A DNA stretch of 27,983 nt from Massilia sp. (GCA_003484545.1 DNCF01000214.1:1-27983); one strand, 5' to 3'. Positions 1 through 7,729 are shown, counted from the stretch's first letter. A program made the numbers and translations. The notes: generated by a model not told the origin, from the sequence alone.

Positions 1-483
1 GGCCGGCTCGACGTCCTGGTCAACAATGCCGGCACCGACGTCACCCTGCCGGTCGCCGAATTGTCCGAAGAAGAATGGCTGCGCGTTATCGGCACCAACC
101 TGAACGGCCCTTTTCTCCTCGCCAAGCACGCTGCGGCCCACATGCGTACCCTGGGCGGCGGCCACATCGTCAACGTCGCCTCCACCGCAGCCAAGCGCGC
201 CTGGCCCAACGCGGCGGCCTACCACGCCAGCAAGTGGGGATTGCTGGGACTCTCGCATGCCCTGCATGCCGAGCTGCGTCCGCAGAACATCCGCGTCACC
301 GCCGTCGTGGCCGGCGGCATGCGTACGCCCTTCCTGCTCGAACGCTTTCCCGAGCTCGACCCGGCGCAGCTCCAGGACCCGGCGAACGTCGCCGAAGCCA
401 TCCGCGCGGTCCTGTGCATGCCGCCCGAGACCGTGATCGCCGAACTGATCGTGCTGCCGATGCGCGAGACTTCATGGCCCTGA
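1..483 (+). CDS. SDR family NAD(P)-dependent oxidoreductase, 5' end outside window
   Basis: The reading frame is open from base 1, so the start codon and the N-terminal nucleotide-binding glycine motif lie upstream of the window. What remains is about 160 residues of a short-chain dehydrogenase/reductase. The NNAG motif lies at residues 8-11 of the visible part, an IVNVAS strand carries the catalytic serine region, and the YHASK motif gives the catalytic Tyr and Lys. The C-terminal part continues with a typical substrate-loop segment (VVAGGMRTPF). The stop TGA is one base before the start of the HAD phosphatase gene, so the genes are almost certainly co-transcribed. Substrate cannot be read from sequence; the neighbours (heptose-type phosphatase and family 9 glycosyltransferase) suggest a sugar nucleotide or envelope polysaccharide role, which is inference. 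Confidence 0.9.
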   Translation, partial: GRLDVLVNNAGTDVTLPVAELSEEEWLRVIGTNLNGPFLLAKHAAAHMRTLGGGHIVNVASTAAKRAWPNAAAYHASKWGLLGLSHALHAELRPQNIRVTAVVAGGMRTPFLLERFPELDPAQLQDPANVAEAIRAVLCMPPETVIAELIVLPMRETSWP

Positions 484-484
484 C

Positions 485-1045
485 ATGAAAGCGATCTTTC
501 TCGACAAGGACGGCACCCTGATCGACAACCTGCCGTACAACGTGGAACCGCGCCGGATCCGCCTGGCTTCCGGCGCTGGCGCCGCGCTGCGCCTGCTGAC
601 CCGGCTCGACTACCGCCTGTTCGTCGTCAGCAACCAGGCGGGCATCGCCGAAGGCCGCTTCCCGGAAGACGCCATGCACGCCGTCGGCGACCGGATCGCC
701 GACCTGCTGTTTCGCGAAAACCTGCTGCTCGACGGCTTTTATTACTGCCCGCATCATCCCGGCGGCACGGTCGCGGCCTATGCCGTCGAATGCGATTGCC
801 GCAAGCCGCTGCCCGGCCTGCTCCTGAAGGCGGCGTCCGAACACGGCGTGAACCTGCGTTCGTCCTGGATGATCGGCGACATCCTGCACGATGTCGAAGC
901 CGGCAACCGCGCCGGCTGCCGCACCATCCTGCTCGACAACGGCAACGAAACCGAATGGCGCCTCGGCCCACGCCGCATTCCCACGCGCATGGCGCCCGAC
1001 CTCTACGCGGCCGCCTTGCTCATCGCCAGCCACGAGAACGAATGA
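485..1045 (+). CDS. HAD-family phosphatase, D-glycero-D-manno-heptose 1,7-bisphosphate 7-phosphatase-like (GmhB/HisB-N type)
   Basis: The 186-residue product has the usual length for GmhB. HAD motif I is DKDGTL with nucleophile D7 and acid/base D9; motif II is in VVSNQAG (about 47-53); motif IV is GDILHD (131-136). Between them lies the zinc-binding insert of the HisB/GmhB subfamily, with ligands C88, H90, C103 and C105. The family removes the 7-phosphate from heptose bisphosphate on the way to ADP- or GDP-heptose for LPS core or other glycans, in the cytoplasm. The gene starts one base after the SDR stop, and its TGA overlaps the ATG of the glycosyltransferase, indicating translational coupling. 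Clustering with other glycan genes leaves open that it acts on a related sugar phosphate, so no gene symbol is given. Confidence 0.88.
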   Translation: MKAIFLDKDGTLIDNLPYNVEPRRIRLASGAGAALRLLTRLDYRLFVVSNQAGIAEGRFPEDAMHAVGDRIADLLFRENLLLDGFYYCPHHPGGTVAAYAVECDCRKPLPGLLLKAASEHGVNLRSSWMIGDILHDVEAGNRAGCRTILLDNGNETEWRLGPRRIPTRMAPDLYAAALLIASHENE

Positions 1046-2163
1046 CGCCCCTCCCGTCCTCCCCTTCCCTTTGGACGCAGGCGCGGCACGTCCTGTGCGT
1101 GCGCCTCGACGCGCTCGGCGACGTCCTGATGTGCACGCCGGCACTGCGCGCCCTGCGCGCGCAACATCCGGAACGCCGCCTGACCCTCCTGAGCTCGCCG
1201 GCGGGGGCGGCGCTCGCGCCCTACCTGGACGACGTCGACGCCGCCATCGCCTGGGAAGCGCCCTGGATGAAGAGCAGCGCGGTCCTCGAGCCGGGGCGGC
1301 ACCTGGACTGGATCGCCATGCTCGCCCGCCAGCGCTTCGACGCCGCCGTCGTGTTCACCTGCTACAGCCAGAGCGCGCTGCCGGCCGCCCTGCTGTGCCA
1401 GCTCGCCGGCATTCCCCTGCGCCTGGCCTATTGCCGGGAAAAGCCTTACCAGCTCTTGACCGACTGGATCGCCGATCCCGAGCCGGGCGCCATGGTCCGG
1501 CACGAAGTGCAGCGCCAGCTCGACCTGGTGCGCCACGTCGGCGCCGAGGTCGCCGACGAGCACCTGGCCTTCACCCCGAGGAAAGCCGACCACGATGCGG
1601 TGCGCGCGCGCCTGCGCCAGGCCGGCATCGACCCGGACGGACGCTGGCTGGTGCTGCATCCCGGCGCCAGCGCCCCCGCGCGCCGCTATCCGCCGCGTCA
1701 CTGGCAAACGCTCGCGCGCGCGCTCGTGGAACGGCTCGACTGTCCGCTGGTCTTCACCGGCGCCGCGCACGAGGCGGCCCTGATCGCGCAGATCGCGCCA
1801 CCCGGCGCCGCATCCATGCACGCGTTTGCCGGACAACTCGGCATCGGCGAACTGGGCGCCCTGCTGGCGCAATCCTCGCTGGTGGTCAGCAACAACACCG
1901 GTCCGGCCCACCTGGCGGCCGCGGTGGGCGCGCCCGTGGTCGACCTCTACGCCCTGACCAATCCCCAGCACACGCCCTGGCGGGTGCCGAGCCGGGTGTT
2001 GAACCACGACGTCGACTGCCGCAACTGCGAACGCAGCGTCTGCCCCCAGGGCCACCACGATTGCCTTGAAAAACTGCTGCCCGAGCAGGTCGTCGATGCG
2101 GTCTGCAGCCTGCTCAAGCAGACGGAGCCCTACAGGCGAAAGGAGATGCAAGCGCAGATGTGA
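1042..2163 (+). CDS. Glycosyltransferase family 9 (heptosyltransferase-like)
   Basis: This 373-residue protein has the GT9 layout. The N-terminal Rossmann domain contains RLDALGDVLMCTPALRAL, matching the heptosyltransferase acceptor-side signature. The C-terminal domain contains LHPGAS followed by a conserved tail SNNTGPAHLAAAVGAP, which forms the nucleotide-sugar site. A Cys-rich stretch near the C-terminus (CRNCERSVCPQGHHDC) is a common feature of this subgroup. The ATG at 1042 is chosen because it overlaps the preceding stop (ATGA) and gives the normal family length; the frame is open further upstream, but only as a shadow over the phosphatase gene. Family members transfer heptose to LPS core at the inner face of the cytoplasmic membrane. 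With the phosphatase next door a heptose donor is plausible but not proven. It is the last gene of this operon in the window. Confidence 0.9.
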   Translation: MTPLPSSPSLWTQARHVLCVRLDALGDVLMCTPALRALRAQHPERRLTLLSSPAGAALAPYLDDVDAAIAWEAPWMKSSAVLEPGRHLDWIAMLARQRFDAAVVFTCYSQSALPAALLCQLAGIPLRLAYCREKPYQLLTDWIADPEPGAMVRHEVQRQLDLVRHVGAEVADEHLAFTPRKADHDAVRARLRQAGIDPDGRWLVLHPGASAPARRYPPRHWQTLARALVERLDCPLVFTGAAHEAALIAQIAPPGAASMHAFAGQLGIGELGALLAQSSLVVSNNTGPAHLAAAVGAPVVDLYALTNPQHTPWRVPSRVLNHDVDCRNCERSVCPQGHHDCLEKLLPEQVVDAVCSLLKQTEPYRRKEMQAQM

Positions 2164-2183
2164 TCGGCGCCGCTTGAACTTTT

Positions 2184-2219
2184 GTAGGGGGGCACCTGTG
2201 TCCATGCGGCCTCACCGGT
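2184..2219 (+). repeat. REP-like hairpin repeat, copy 1 (degenerate)
   Basis: Starts GTAGGGGGGCAC and reads through TGTCCATGCGG. Compared with the other copies it has lost perfect pairing of the two arms, so it is probably an old copy. It lies about 20 bases after the glycosyltransferase stop. Confidence 0.7.
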
Positions 2220-2394
2220 TGATACATCTGCGCGTCGTGAGCTCGCCCACGATCACACCAATCCGCGAACGACCGTTTCTGTCCGCGCGTTCCCGATGAC
2301 GCCTGCACGACGTAATTGCATCGACTATGCGCCATCGACCACTGTCCTTTGCCACGCTCGCGTGCTTCATGCGCGCCGTCTGGATGTTGCCGTT

Positions 2395-2429
2395 GTAGGG
2401 TGGGCACTTGTGCCCACGCGGTCTCATCG
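2395..2429 (+). repeat. REP-like hairpin repeat, copy 2
   Basis: GTAGGGT followed by the perfect inverted repeat GGGCAC-TT-GTGCCC and the trailing CGCGGTCTC. Same orientation as the copy at 2184. The hairpin arms are the same as in the copy at 14065, which lies on the other strand. Confidence 0.85.
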
Positions 2430-2559
2430 TTTGATGGCCTGCGCCTCGCGATCTCGCCCGCAGCTGAACCGATACGCAAAAGATTTTCTATGCACACTTT
2501 CTCGATCACGCTTGCGCGTCGTCTGACGAACCAAACAGCGCGCTCCTACCCGCGCAAGC

Positions 2560-2918
2560 TCACTTGCGCTTCTGCTGCCCCACCTGCGCCCCGCCGCCAC
2601 ACTAGCGCGGAACAACTCGAGCGGAATCGCATTCGCCATCGCCTGCATGCCCAGGTCGTTCGGATGCAGGTGGTCGCCGCTGTCGTAGGCCGGCAGCATG
2701 CGCGTCGGGTGGGACGGGTCGCGCACGGCGCGGTCGAAATCGATCACGGCGTCGAATTCGTCGCTGGAACGAATCCAGTTGTTCACGGCCTGGCGCACCG
2801 CTTCCTTCTCCGGCGTGTAATAGCCGGGGAAGACCGTGCCCTCGAACGGCGTCAGCGTTGCGCCATAGACCGGAATCCCCTTGGCGTGGGCGCGTGCGAT
2901 CAGCTGGCGGCAGCCGGG
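2560..2918 (-). pseudogene. SGNH/GDSL hydrolase remnant, 5'-truncated with a probable 3' frameshift
   Basis: Read on the minus strand, the segment encodes the C-terminal third of an SGNH-type esterase: CRQLIARAHAKGIPVYGATLTP, then about 45 residues later a DRAVRDP stretch, then the catalytic block HPNDLGMQAMA with the usual Asp and His near the C-terminus. The N-terminal two thirds, including the GDSL/GDS serine motif, are absent: upstream of about 2918 the frame turns into unrelated Pro-rich sequence and reaches a stop within about 40 bases, next to the end of the asparagine-synthase-like gene. The natural stop seems lost in the same frame, which runs on to 2424; a one-base shift after the LFRA segment gives a short basic tail ending at TGA 2560-2562, taken here as the likely original end. 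Boundaries are approximate. Confidence 0.75.
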
Positions 2919-2954
2919 GGGCGGGTGAGCCCGCTCAATGGTGTGCCAAGCCTG

Positions 2955-4763
2955 TCAGCTGATCGAATCGCGGACTGCAAATAGCGCGGACGCTACTTCC
3001 AGCGATTTCTTGGGGTTTTCTGCAAACCGGCCGTTCAGCACATCAACGAGATTGCTGGGCATGAAGTCCCGGTAGGAAGAACTGATCGACAGCGCTTCCT
3101 CATGTGCCTGGATGGCCGCCTTACGCACATCATCGTTGAGCGAACTCCAGACCAGCGTCGGCTTGTGACCAATACGGCTCGCGTTCAAGCGCTTAGCTTT
3201 TTCGCTCATCGCGTCTTCCCAGGCTGTGCGGTTCGTGTCGAGTTCAATCGGCTGGTCGTTGCTTCCCTCAAAACCCTTGCCGTCGAACGGCATACGCATC
3301 AGGTCTGGGTGCAGCTTCTGCATAATGTCCCGAATCAATCGTCCAGAGGCACGGTCGCTAAACGGTATCGAGTGCGCGGCTTTCAGCAGCGAGGCAGACA
3401 TTAACGGGAACCAGGTGGCACGTTCGTGGTGGAGCGCAAAGCCGCGAAGTCCGAAATGCGACCGGTTCCGGAAAAACAGGTAGTGGGACTCGAGCTTATC
3501 GCTCAACGTAGCGCCGGGCAGCTGGCTCAACGTCGAGGCAAGATGCTCAGCAACGAGCTGCTGATGCGCGCGTTCGAATGGTCCCTGCGCCCCGACTTTG
3601 CTGACAAAGCGGGTTGCGAACGAGCTGGCGTCGTCGCCGGCCATTACGTGATGACGCAAAGGAGTGCTCCAGGCGGTGCGCAGAATCTCGCCGCTGCCGC
3701 CAGAAAGCGAGATCGAATCCCTGTTGCGGCCGTCATAGGTCCAAGCGGCTGCGCCGATACGGTGATACAGACCGTGAAAATAGCTGCGCCATATCTGCAT
3801 GTTTTCGTCGAACGAGATCGGCGTCTGCGGTAGGAAGCTTCCACGATGGAAATTCCCCCCGAAATGATTAGCGATTCCACATGCAATCGGAAGATCCTGG
3901 TTGCTCGATATGTCGACCGTATTTAGCCCGATTCGCTGCTGCCACTTTGGGAAATTCAATACCGAACCGAAGACCATGCGGCTATCTTTCCCGCCGCTCA
4001 AATCAACGATAATTTCCCCGAAAGCCGAGCTGTCGAGCACGGCATTTGTATTGTCGAGAAGCTCCTGCACCCCGACATCGACAAGGTATTCATAGTCGTC
4101 AGGTGCGGCTGTTATCGCATACTCCAGCGCTGCCTTGGGCTGCAGAGCAAGCACGCCGTTGTTCAGCGTCACGCGCTTGTTTACTGGAACGACGCTCACC
4201 CCTTGGGTCAGCATTTCGTGCCCGGTGTACTGCTGCGAGAAGAACGGCTCAGGGGTGAACAGCAGCGACAGCGCCGCCTTATCGTTGAGCTCTAGTTTGA
4301 AGCCGAGCGCTTTCAGCACCAGGGTATGCAAGTGGAGCCGATTGCTCAACACCGCGCAGCTGTCGTGCTGGGACGCGAACAGATGGCCGTGGCCAAGCAG
4401 ATCGGTCTCCGCTCTCACGCCGTCCTGGTCGACGTTGAAATAGGTGAATTGGCCTACGTTACCGCTGATGTCGGATCGCTTACTAACGTCGGCCAAATTG
4501 GCTCCGCCGAAAACAAATCGCCCACCGATATTTCCGAATCCGGAAAATAGCTGGAAGGAATCGTCGCGATGCACGAACTGCGCGCTTCTGCTGTAGATGG
4601 CTATCGACGTTGGGTTGCCGGGGTTCAGCACATGCACGACCAGGTCCTCACTGTCAAGGGTCGATCTAATCTTTTGCGCAGCTTGCGCAGCAAGTGCCGC
4701 ATCTTTGAAATTGACAACTGCACAGTCCGAATATGGGAATGGTAGAGCGAAAAATCGTGGCAT
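2955..4763 (-). CDS. Asparagine-synthase-like (PP-loop ATPase) protein, orphan
   Basis: The 602-residue protein has an N-terminal region (about 1-200) resembling the Ntn glutaminase half of asparagine synthetase: GQFTYFNVD, D121-LLGHG and SNRLHLH match the family pattern. It lacks the Cys2 nucleophile, so glutamine hydrolysis is not expected. A C-terminal synthetase domain follows with the ATP PP-loop LSGGKDSR (SGGKDSR at 256-262), which would adenylate a carboxylate. Such proteins occur in glycan, lasso-peptide and other secondary pathways. None of the expected partner genes (precursor peptide, protease, transporter, glycosyltransferase set) is adjacent, so no substrate is assigned. Base composition is visibly more AT-rich than neighbouring genes, suggesting transfer. 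The ATG at 4761-4763 gives a family-like N-terminus (MPRFFALPFP) but has a poor ribosome-binding site. Confidence 0.85.
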   Translation of the reverse strand: MPRFFALPFPYSDCAVVNFKDAALAAQAAQKIRSTLDSEDLVVHVLNPGNPTSIAIYSRSAQFVHRDDSFQLFSGFGNIGGRFVFGGANLADVSKRSDISGNVGQFTYFNVDQDGVRAETDLLGHGHLFASQHDSCAVLSNRLHLHTLVLKALGFKLELNDKAALSLLFTPEPFFSQQYTGHEMLTQGVSVVPVNKRVTLNNGVLALQPKAALEYAITAAPDDYEYLVDVGVQELLDNTNAVLDSSAFGEIIVDLSGGKDSRMVFGSVLNFPKWQQRIGLNTVDISSNQDLPIACGIANHFGGNFHRGSFLPQTPISFDENMQIWRSYFHGLYHRIGAAAWTYDGRNRDSISLSGGSGEILRTAWSTPLRHHVMAGDDASSFATRFVSKVGAQGPFERAHQQLVAEHLASTLSQLPGATLSDKLESHYLFFRNRSHFGLRGFALHHERATWFPLMSASLLKAAHSIPFSDRASGRLIRDIMQKLHPDLMRMPFDGKGFEGSNDQPIELDTNRTAWEDAMSEKAKRLNASRIGHKPTLVWSSLNDDVRKAAIQAHEEALSISSSYRDFMPSNLVDVLNGRFAENPKKSLEVASALFAVRDSIS

Positions 4764-4805
4764 GGTGGACGGAGTTATGGCTGTGATGAGCCGGCTTTAA
4801 ATATA

Positions 4806-4841
4806 GAAAAGGGCCAAGTGCCGCTGCACATGACCCTTTTC
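4806..4841. promoter_or_regulatory. Imperfect hairpin in the leader of the asparagine-synthase-like gene
   Basis: Arms GAAAAGGG (4806-4813) and CCCTTTTC (4834-4841) pair, continue with C-G and A-T pairs and GTGC/GCAC, with two mismatches, around a CGCT loop. Read on the minus strand it is followed by a weak T-rich run (CTATATTTA), so it could act as an attenuator, a weak terminator or a protein site about 45 bases upstream of the start codon. Function is inference. Confidence 0.45.
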
Positions 4842-4946
4842 ATAGAGCAATATTGTTAACGTATAGTGATCAGCTCAGGTTGTCTATATTTACAGATGGG
4901 AAGTGTCGCGAGACGTATACGCTTGCGTATTCGCTGCGGTTAAAGC

Positions 4947-4993
4947 AAAAAAAACAGCACCGATACTAGACGCCGTCTAATATCGGTGCTGTT
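4947..4993 (-). terminator. Rho-independent terminator of tRNA-Pro
   Basis: A long stem pairs 4953-4965 (AACAGCACCGATA) with 4981-4993 (TATCGGTGCTGTT), with an inner TAGAC/GTCTA extension and a single mismatch. On the minus strand it is followed by a run of eight T (4947-4954 on the plus strand are A, partly shared with the stem base). It lies about 40 bases past the tRNA 3' end. Confidence 0.9.
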
Positions 4994-5030
4994 CGCCTAT
5001 ACAGCTTTCGCTGTAAGTCTCTGATTCTAA

Positions 5031-5107
<77 letters not shown>

Positions 5108-5118
5108 ACTAGCCAGCA

Positions 5119-5124
5119 ATTATA
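5119..5124 (-). promoter_or_regulatory. -10 box of tRNA-Pro promoter
   Basis: On the minus strand TGGTATAAT lies 11 bases before the tRNA 5' end: a perfect TATAAT with an extended -10 TG. No good -35 hexamer is seen at 16-18 bases, so the extended -10 may carry recognition. Confidence 0.6.
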
Positions 5125-5242
5125 CCAGAGCCAGGAAAATTTCTTAGGTTTTTGTCACACGTTATCTGTTGAGCTCCGCCAAGCGCGCTGCCACCGCCCG
5201 GGCCAGCCCTGCGGCGGCGGCGGTGCGCCCTACTTCAGCCCC

Positions 5243-7129
5243 CTACTTCCAGTCCCCGCGCAGCGTCCGCACCTGCTCGTACAGGTACTCGGGCGTCGCC
5301 TCCTGGGGCGGCACCGGCACGCCGACGGCGAGCGCCAGCTTCGAGCGCCAGCCGCGCGAGAACGAGCGCTCGAACAGGTTGCCGGGGTCGCGCGTGAACA
5401 CGCTGCCCCACAGGCCGCGCAGGGCCATCGGGATCACCGGCACCTTGCTGCGTTCGACGATCCGGGCGACGCCGCTGCGGAATTCGTTCATCTCGCCGGT
5501 CGTGGTCAGCTTGCCTTCCGGGAAAATACAGACCAGGTCGCCCTGGTGCAGGGCCTCGGCAATGTCGATGAAGGCCCGTTCCATCTGGAAGGGATCTTCC
5601 TTGGCCGGGGCGATCGGGATCGCCTTGGCGGTGCGGAAGATCCAGCCCATGAAGGGCGTCTTGAATATCCGATGATCCATCACGAAGCGGATCGGGCGCG
5701 GGCTGGCGGCGCCGATCACCAGGGCGTCGACATAGCTGACATGGTTGCACACCAGCACGGCCGGGCCTTGGTCCGGGATCCGCTCGACGTCGACCGTCTT
5801 CACGCGGTGGATGGTATGGATCAGGAGCCAGGCCAGGAAGCGCATCAGGAATTCCGGCACCAGCGAGAAGATGTAGATCGCCACCAGGGCATTGAGCAGG
5901 GCCGTCACCAGGAACATCTGCGGGATCGTGAAGCCCTGCCCCAGCAGCAGGATGGCCACGCCGGCGGCGGCCACCATGAACAGGGCGTTCAGGATGTTCA
6001 TGCCGGCAATCGTGCGCGAGACGTGCTTCGGGTCGCAGCGGGTCTGGATCAGGGCGAACAGCGGCACGATGAAGAAGCCGCCGAAGACGCCGATCAGCAC
6101 CAGGTCGGCCAGGATGCGCAGCGTGCCCGGCAGCGCCAGCAGCGCGAAGGCGTCCACGGTCACGGTGTTGGTGAAGGCCTGGCTGGCGAAGTACAGGTCG
6201 ACGCCGAATACCGACAGGCCGATCGAGCCGAAGGGCACCAGGCCGATCTCGACCTTGCGGCCGGACAGTTTTTCGCACAACAGGGAGCCGGCCCCGATGC
6301 CGAGCGAAAACACGGTCAGCAGCAGCACGAAGACGCTGTGGTCGCCATGCAGGTAATCCTTGGCGAAGACGGGGAATTGCGACAGCACCAGGGCGCCGTA
6401 AAACCAGAACCAGGAATTGCCCAGCATCGAGAGGAAGACGGTGCGGTTCTGGGCCGAATAGCGCAGGTTGCGCACCGATTCGGCCACGAAATTCTTGCTG
6501 ATCCGCAGCTCGGGCGCCGGCGCCGGCGAGGCCGGGATGCGCCAGCTGGCCGCCAGGCCCAGCAAGGCCATGAGCAAGCTGCCGCCCGCGACCAGCTCGA
6601 TCCCCCAGGGCCGCTGGGCCACCAGCAAGGCGCCCATCACCTCGCCCAGCAGGATGCCCACGAAGGTCCCCATCTCGACCACGCCGTTGCCGCCGACCAG
6701 TTCCTCGGGCTTCAGGTGCTGCGGCAGGTAGGCGTACTTCACCGGGCCGAACAGGGTCGAGTGCACGCCCATGCCGACCACCGCCGCGATCAGCAGCCAC
6801 AGCGTGTGGGTCAGCCAGCCGATCGCGGCGATCGCCATGATCGCGACTTCCAGCAGCTTGACGAAGCGCGCCAGCCTGCCCTTCTCGACCCGGTCGGCGA
6901 TCTGGCCGGCGGTGGCGGAGAAGACCACGTAGGGCAGAATGAACAGGCCCGGGATCAGGTTGTTCAACAGGCTGGGCGAGAGCGTGGTCCAGGACAGGGC
7001 GTCATAGGTCAGCGCGACCATCAGCGCGGTCTTGAACAGGTTGTCGTTGAAGGCGCCCAGGAACTGGGTCCAGAAGAAAGGCGAAAAGCGGCGCTGGGTC
7101 AGCAGGGAAAACTGGCTCGATTGGCTCAT
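5243..7129 (-). CDS. MFS lysophospholipid transporter-like / 1-acylglycerophosphate acyltransferase fusion
   Basis: This 628-residue protein fuses two domains. Residues 1-435 are a 12-helix major facilitator of the LplT type (FLGAFNDNLFKTAL near 24-37, and GQIADRVEKGR as the loop 2-3 motif). Residues 445-628 are a PlsC acyltransferase with the H-X4-D motif NHVSYVD (462-468) and FPEGK (536-540). In Escherichia coli LplT flips lysophospholipids inward and Aas re-acylates them; here flippase and acyltransferase are one chain in the inner membrane. The acyl-ACP synthetase domain found in Aas and in three-domain fusions is missing. The start ATG at 7127-7129 gives the family N-terminus MSQSSQFSLL; the frame stays open 44 codons upstream, but that part encodes a low-complexity Arg/Ser repeat and is non-coding in this reading. 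The gene stands alone. Confidence 0.9.
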   Translation of the reverse strand: MSQSSQFSLLTQRRFSPFFWTQFLGAFNDNLFKTALMVALTYDALSWTTLSPSLLNNLIPGLFILPYVVFSATAGQIADRVEKGRLARFVKLLEVAIMAIAAIGWLTHTLWLLIAAVVGMGVHSTLFGPVKYAYLPQHLKPEELVGGNGVVEMGTFVGILLGEVMGALLVAQRPWGIELVAGGSLLMALLGLAASWRIPASPAPAPELRISKNFVAESVRNLRYSAQNRTVFLSMLGNSWFWFYGALVLSQFPVFAKDYLHGDHSVFVLLLTVFSLGIGAGSLLCEKLSGRKVEIGLVPFGSIGLSVFGVDLYFASQAFTNTVTVDAFALLALPGTLRILADLVLIGVFGGFFIVPLFALIQTRCDPKHVSRTIAGMNILNALFMVAAAGVAILLLGQGFTIPQMFLVTALLNALVAIYIFSLVPEFLMRFLAWLLIHTIHRVKTVDVERIPDQGPAVLVCNHVSYVDALVIGAASPRPIRFVMDHRIFKTPFMGWIFRTAKAIPIAPAKEDPFQMERAFIDIAEALHQGDLVCIFPEGKLTTTGEMNEFRSGVARIVERSKVPVIPMALRGLWGSVFTRDPGNLFERSFSRGWRSKLALAVGVPVPPQEATPEYLYEQVRTLRGDWK

Positions 7130-7513
7130 TTTTAGTCTCGAAAGGCGGGTCTCGAAAGCGTGGTCTCGAAAAGCAGGGTCTCGTTGGCGGGCTCTCGACA
7201 AGCGGGAGCGCGATAAGCGGACGCTGCGTAATCTACAGCACCTGCCTGGCTTGCACATCAATATTTCCTACGATGCAATTCACCGGCCGAATGGTAATAC
7301 TTCCTGTAGCGCGGCGCGATACCCTCCGCAAGGACGGCCGGCTCCTTGCGCTGGCACAAGGCAAAAAGGACGGTGGGAACAAGAAATTTGCAAACAGGAG
7401 CAATGTCCGCCGTGCAAATGCAGCTTTATTGACACGCTTCAACGCGCTTGAGATAAGACAAGGGCGGCCAGCGTATGGCTTGTTGTGCAGTGCAGCGTGA
7501 GTAGAATGCTCGG
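7130..7513. other. Intergenic interval between the MFS-acyltransferase gene and a small ORF
   Basis: Holds a short imperfect tandem repeat at 7136-7205 and otherwise nothing that could be assigned. An open plus-strand frame at 7273-7500 encodes a 75-residue peptide with no recognisable features and is not called. The promoter for the minus-strand transporter gene should lie here, but no convincing -35/-10 pair was recognised. Confidence 0.5.
7136..7205. repeat. Five imperfect ~15-bp tandem repeats (GTCTCGAAAGCGGG-like)
   Basis: Successive units begin GTCTCGAAAGGCGG, GTCTCGAAAGCGTG, GTCTCGAAAAGCAGG, GTCTCGTTGGCGGG and CTCTCGACAAGCGGG. They start seven bases upstream of the transporter-acyltransferase start codon, and therefore lie in its leader or promoter. 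Confidence 0.75.
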
Positions 7514-7729
7514 ATGAATTCGCCCAACCTCCAAACCACACAACCCCGCGCACCCGATGCGCTGTTCGACGACATCGAGCAGGAACTGCTCGCGCTCACC
7601 ACCGCCTCGCTCGACGAGGACGAGGCCGTCCCCGGTGCCTGCGTGGACGAGTTTGCCGATGAATACCTGGCCGACCTGGGCCTGACGGAAAGCACCCGCT
7701 CCTGGCGGTCGAACCTACGGCCCGGCTAG
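7514..7729 (+). CDS. Small acidic hypothetical protein (71 residues)
   Basis: The frame gives a 71-residue acidic protein, with a mid-section rich in Asp and Glu (DDIEQELLAL, then DEDEAVPG and DEFADEYLADLGL), no signal peptide and no membrane segment. Composition is more protein-like than shadow frames nearby, and no larger gene overlaps it. The ribosome-binding site upstream of ATG 7514 is weak. The stop codon lies within a perfect 20-bp palindrome, which could terminate or stabilise the transcript. No family was recognised; it may be lineage-specific or not a gene. Confidence 0.42.
   Translation: MNSPNLQTTQPRAPDALFDDIEQELLALTTASLDEDEAVPGACVDEFADEYLADLGLTESTRSWRSNLRPG

Larger units (their letters stand above)
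2164..2559. other. Gene-poor interval carrying two hairpin repeats
   Basis: No convincing gene is seen in this 396-base interval; open frames on both strands look like compositional noise. It carries two copies of the dispersed GTAGGGTGGG hairpin repeat in the same orientation, and similarity between the copies continues about 35 bases past the hairpin (TTGAT...CTGCGC...CTCGCCC). No clear rho-independent terminator for the glycosyltransferase operon was found. Confidence 0.6.

Noticed and set aside
2920..2955. Possible attachment site matching the tRNA-Pro 3' end
   Set aside because: The G-rich stretch here resembles the tRNA end only in composition; no run of matching bases long enough to support it.
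7273..7500. 75-residue plus-strand ORF upstream of the small acidic ORF
   Set aside because: No ribosome-binding site, no motif, and basic low-complexity composition like other chance frames.
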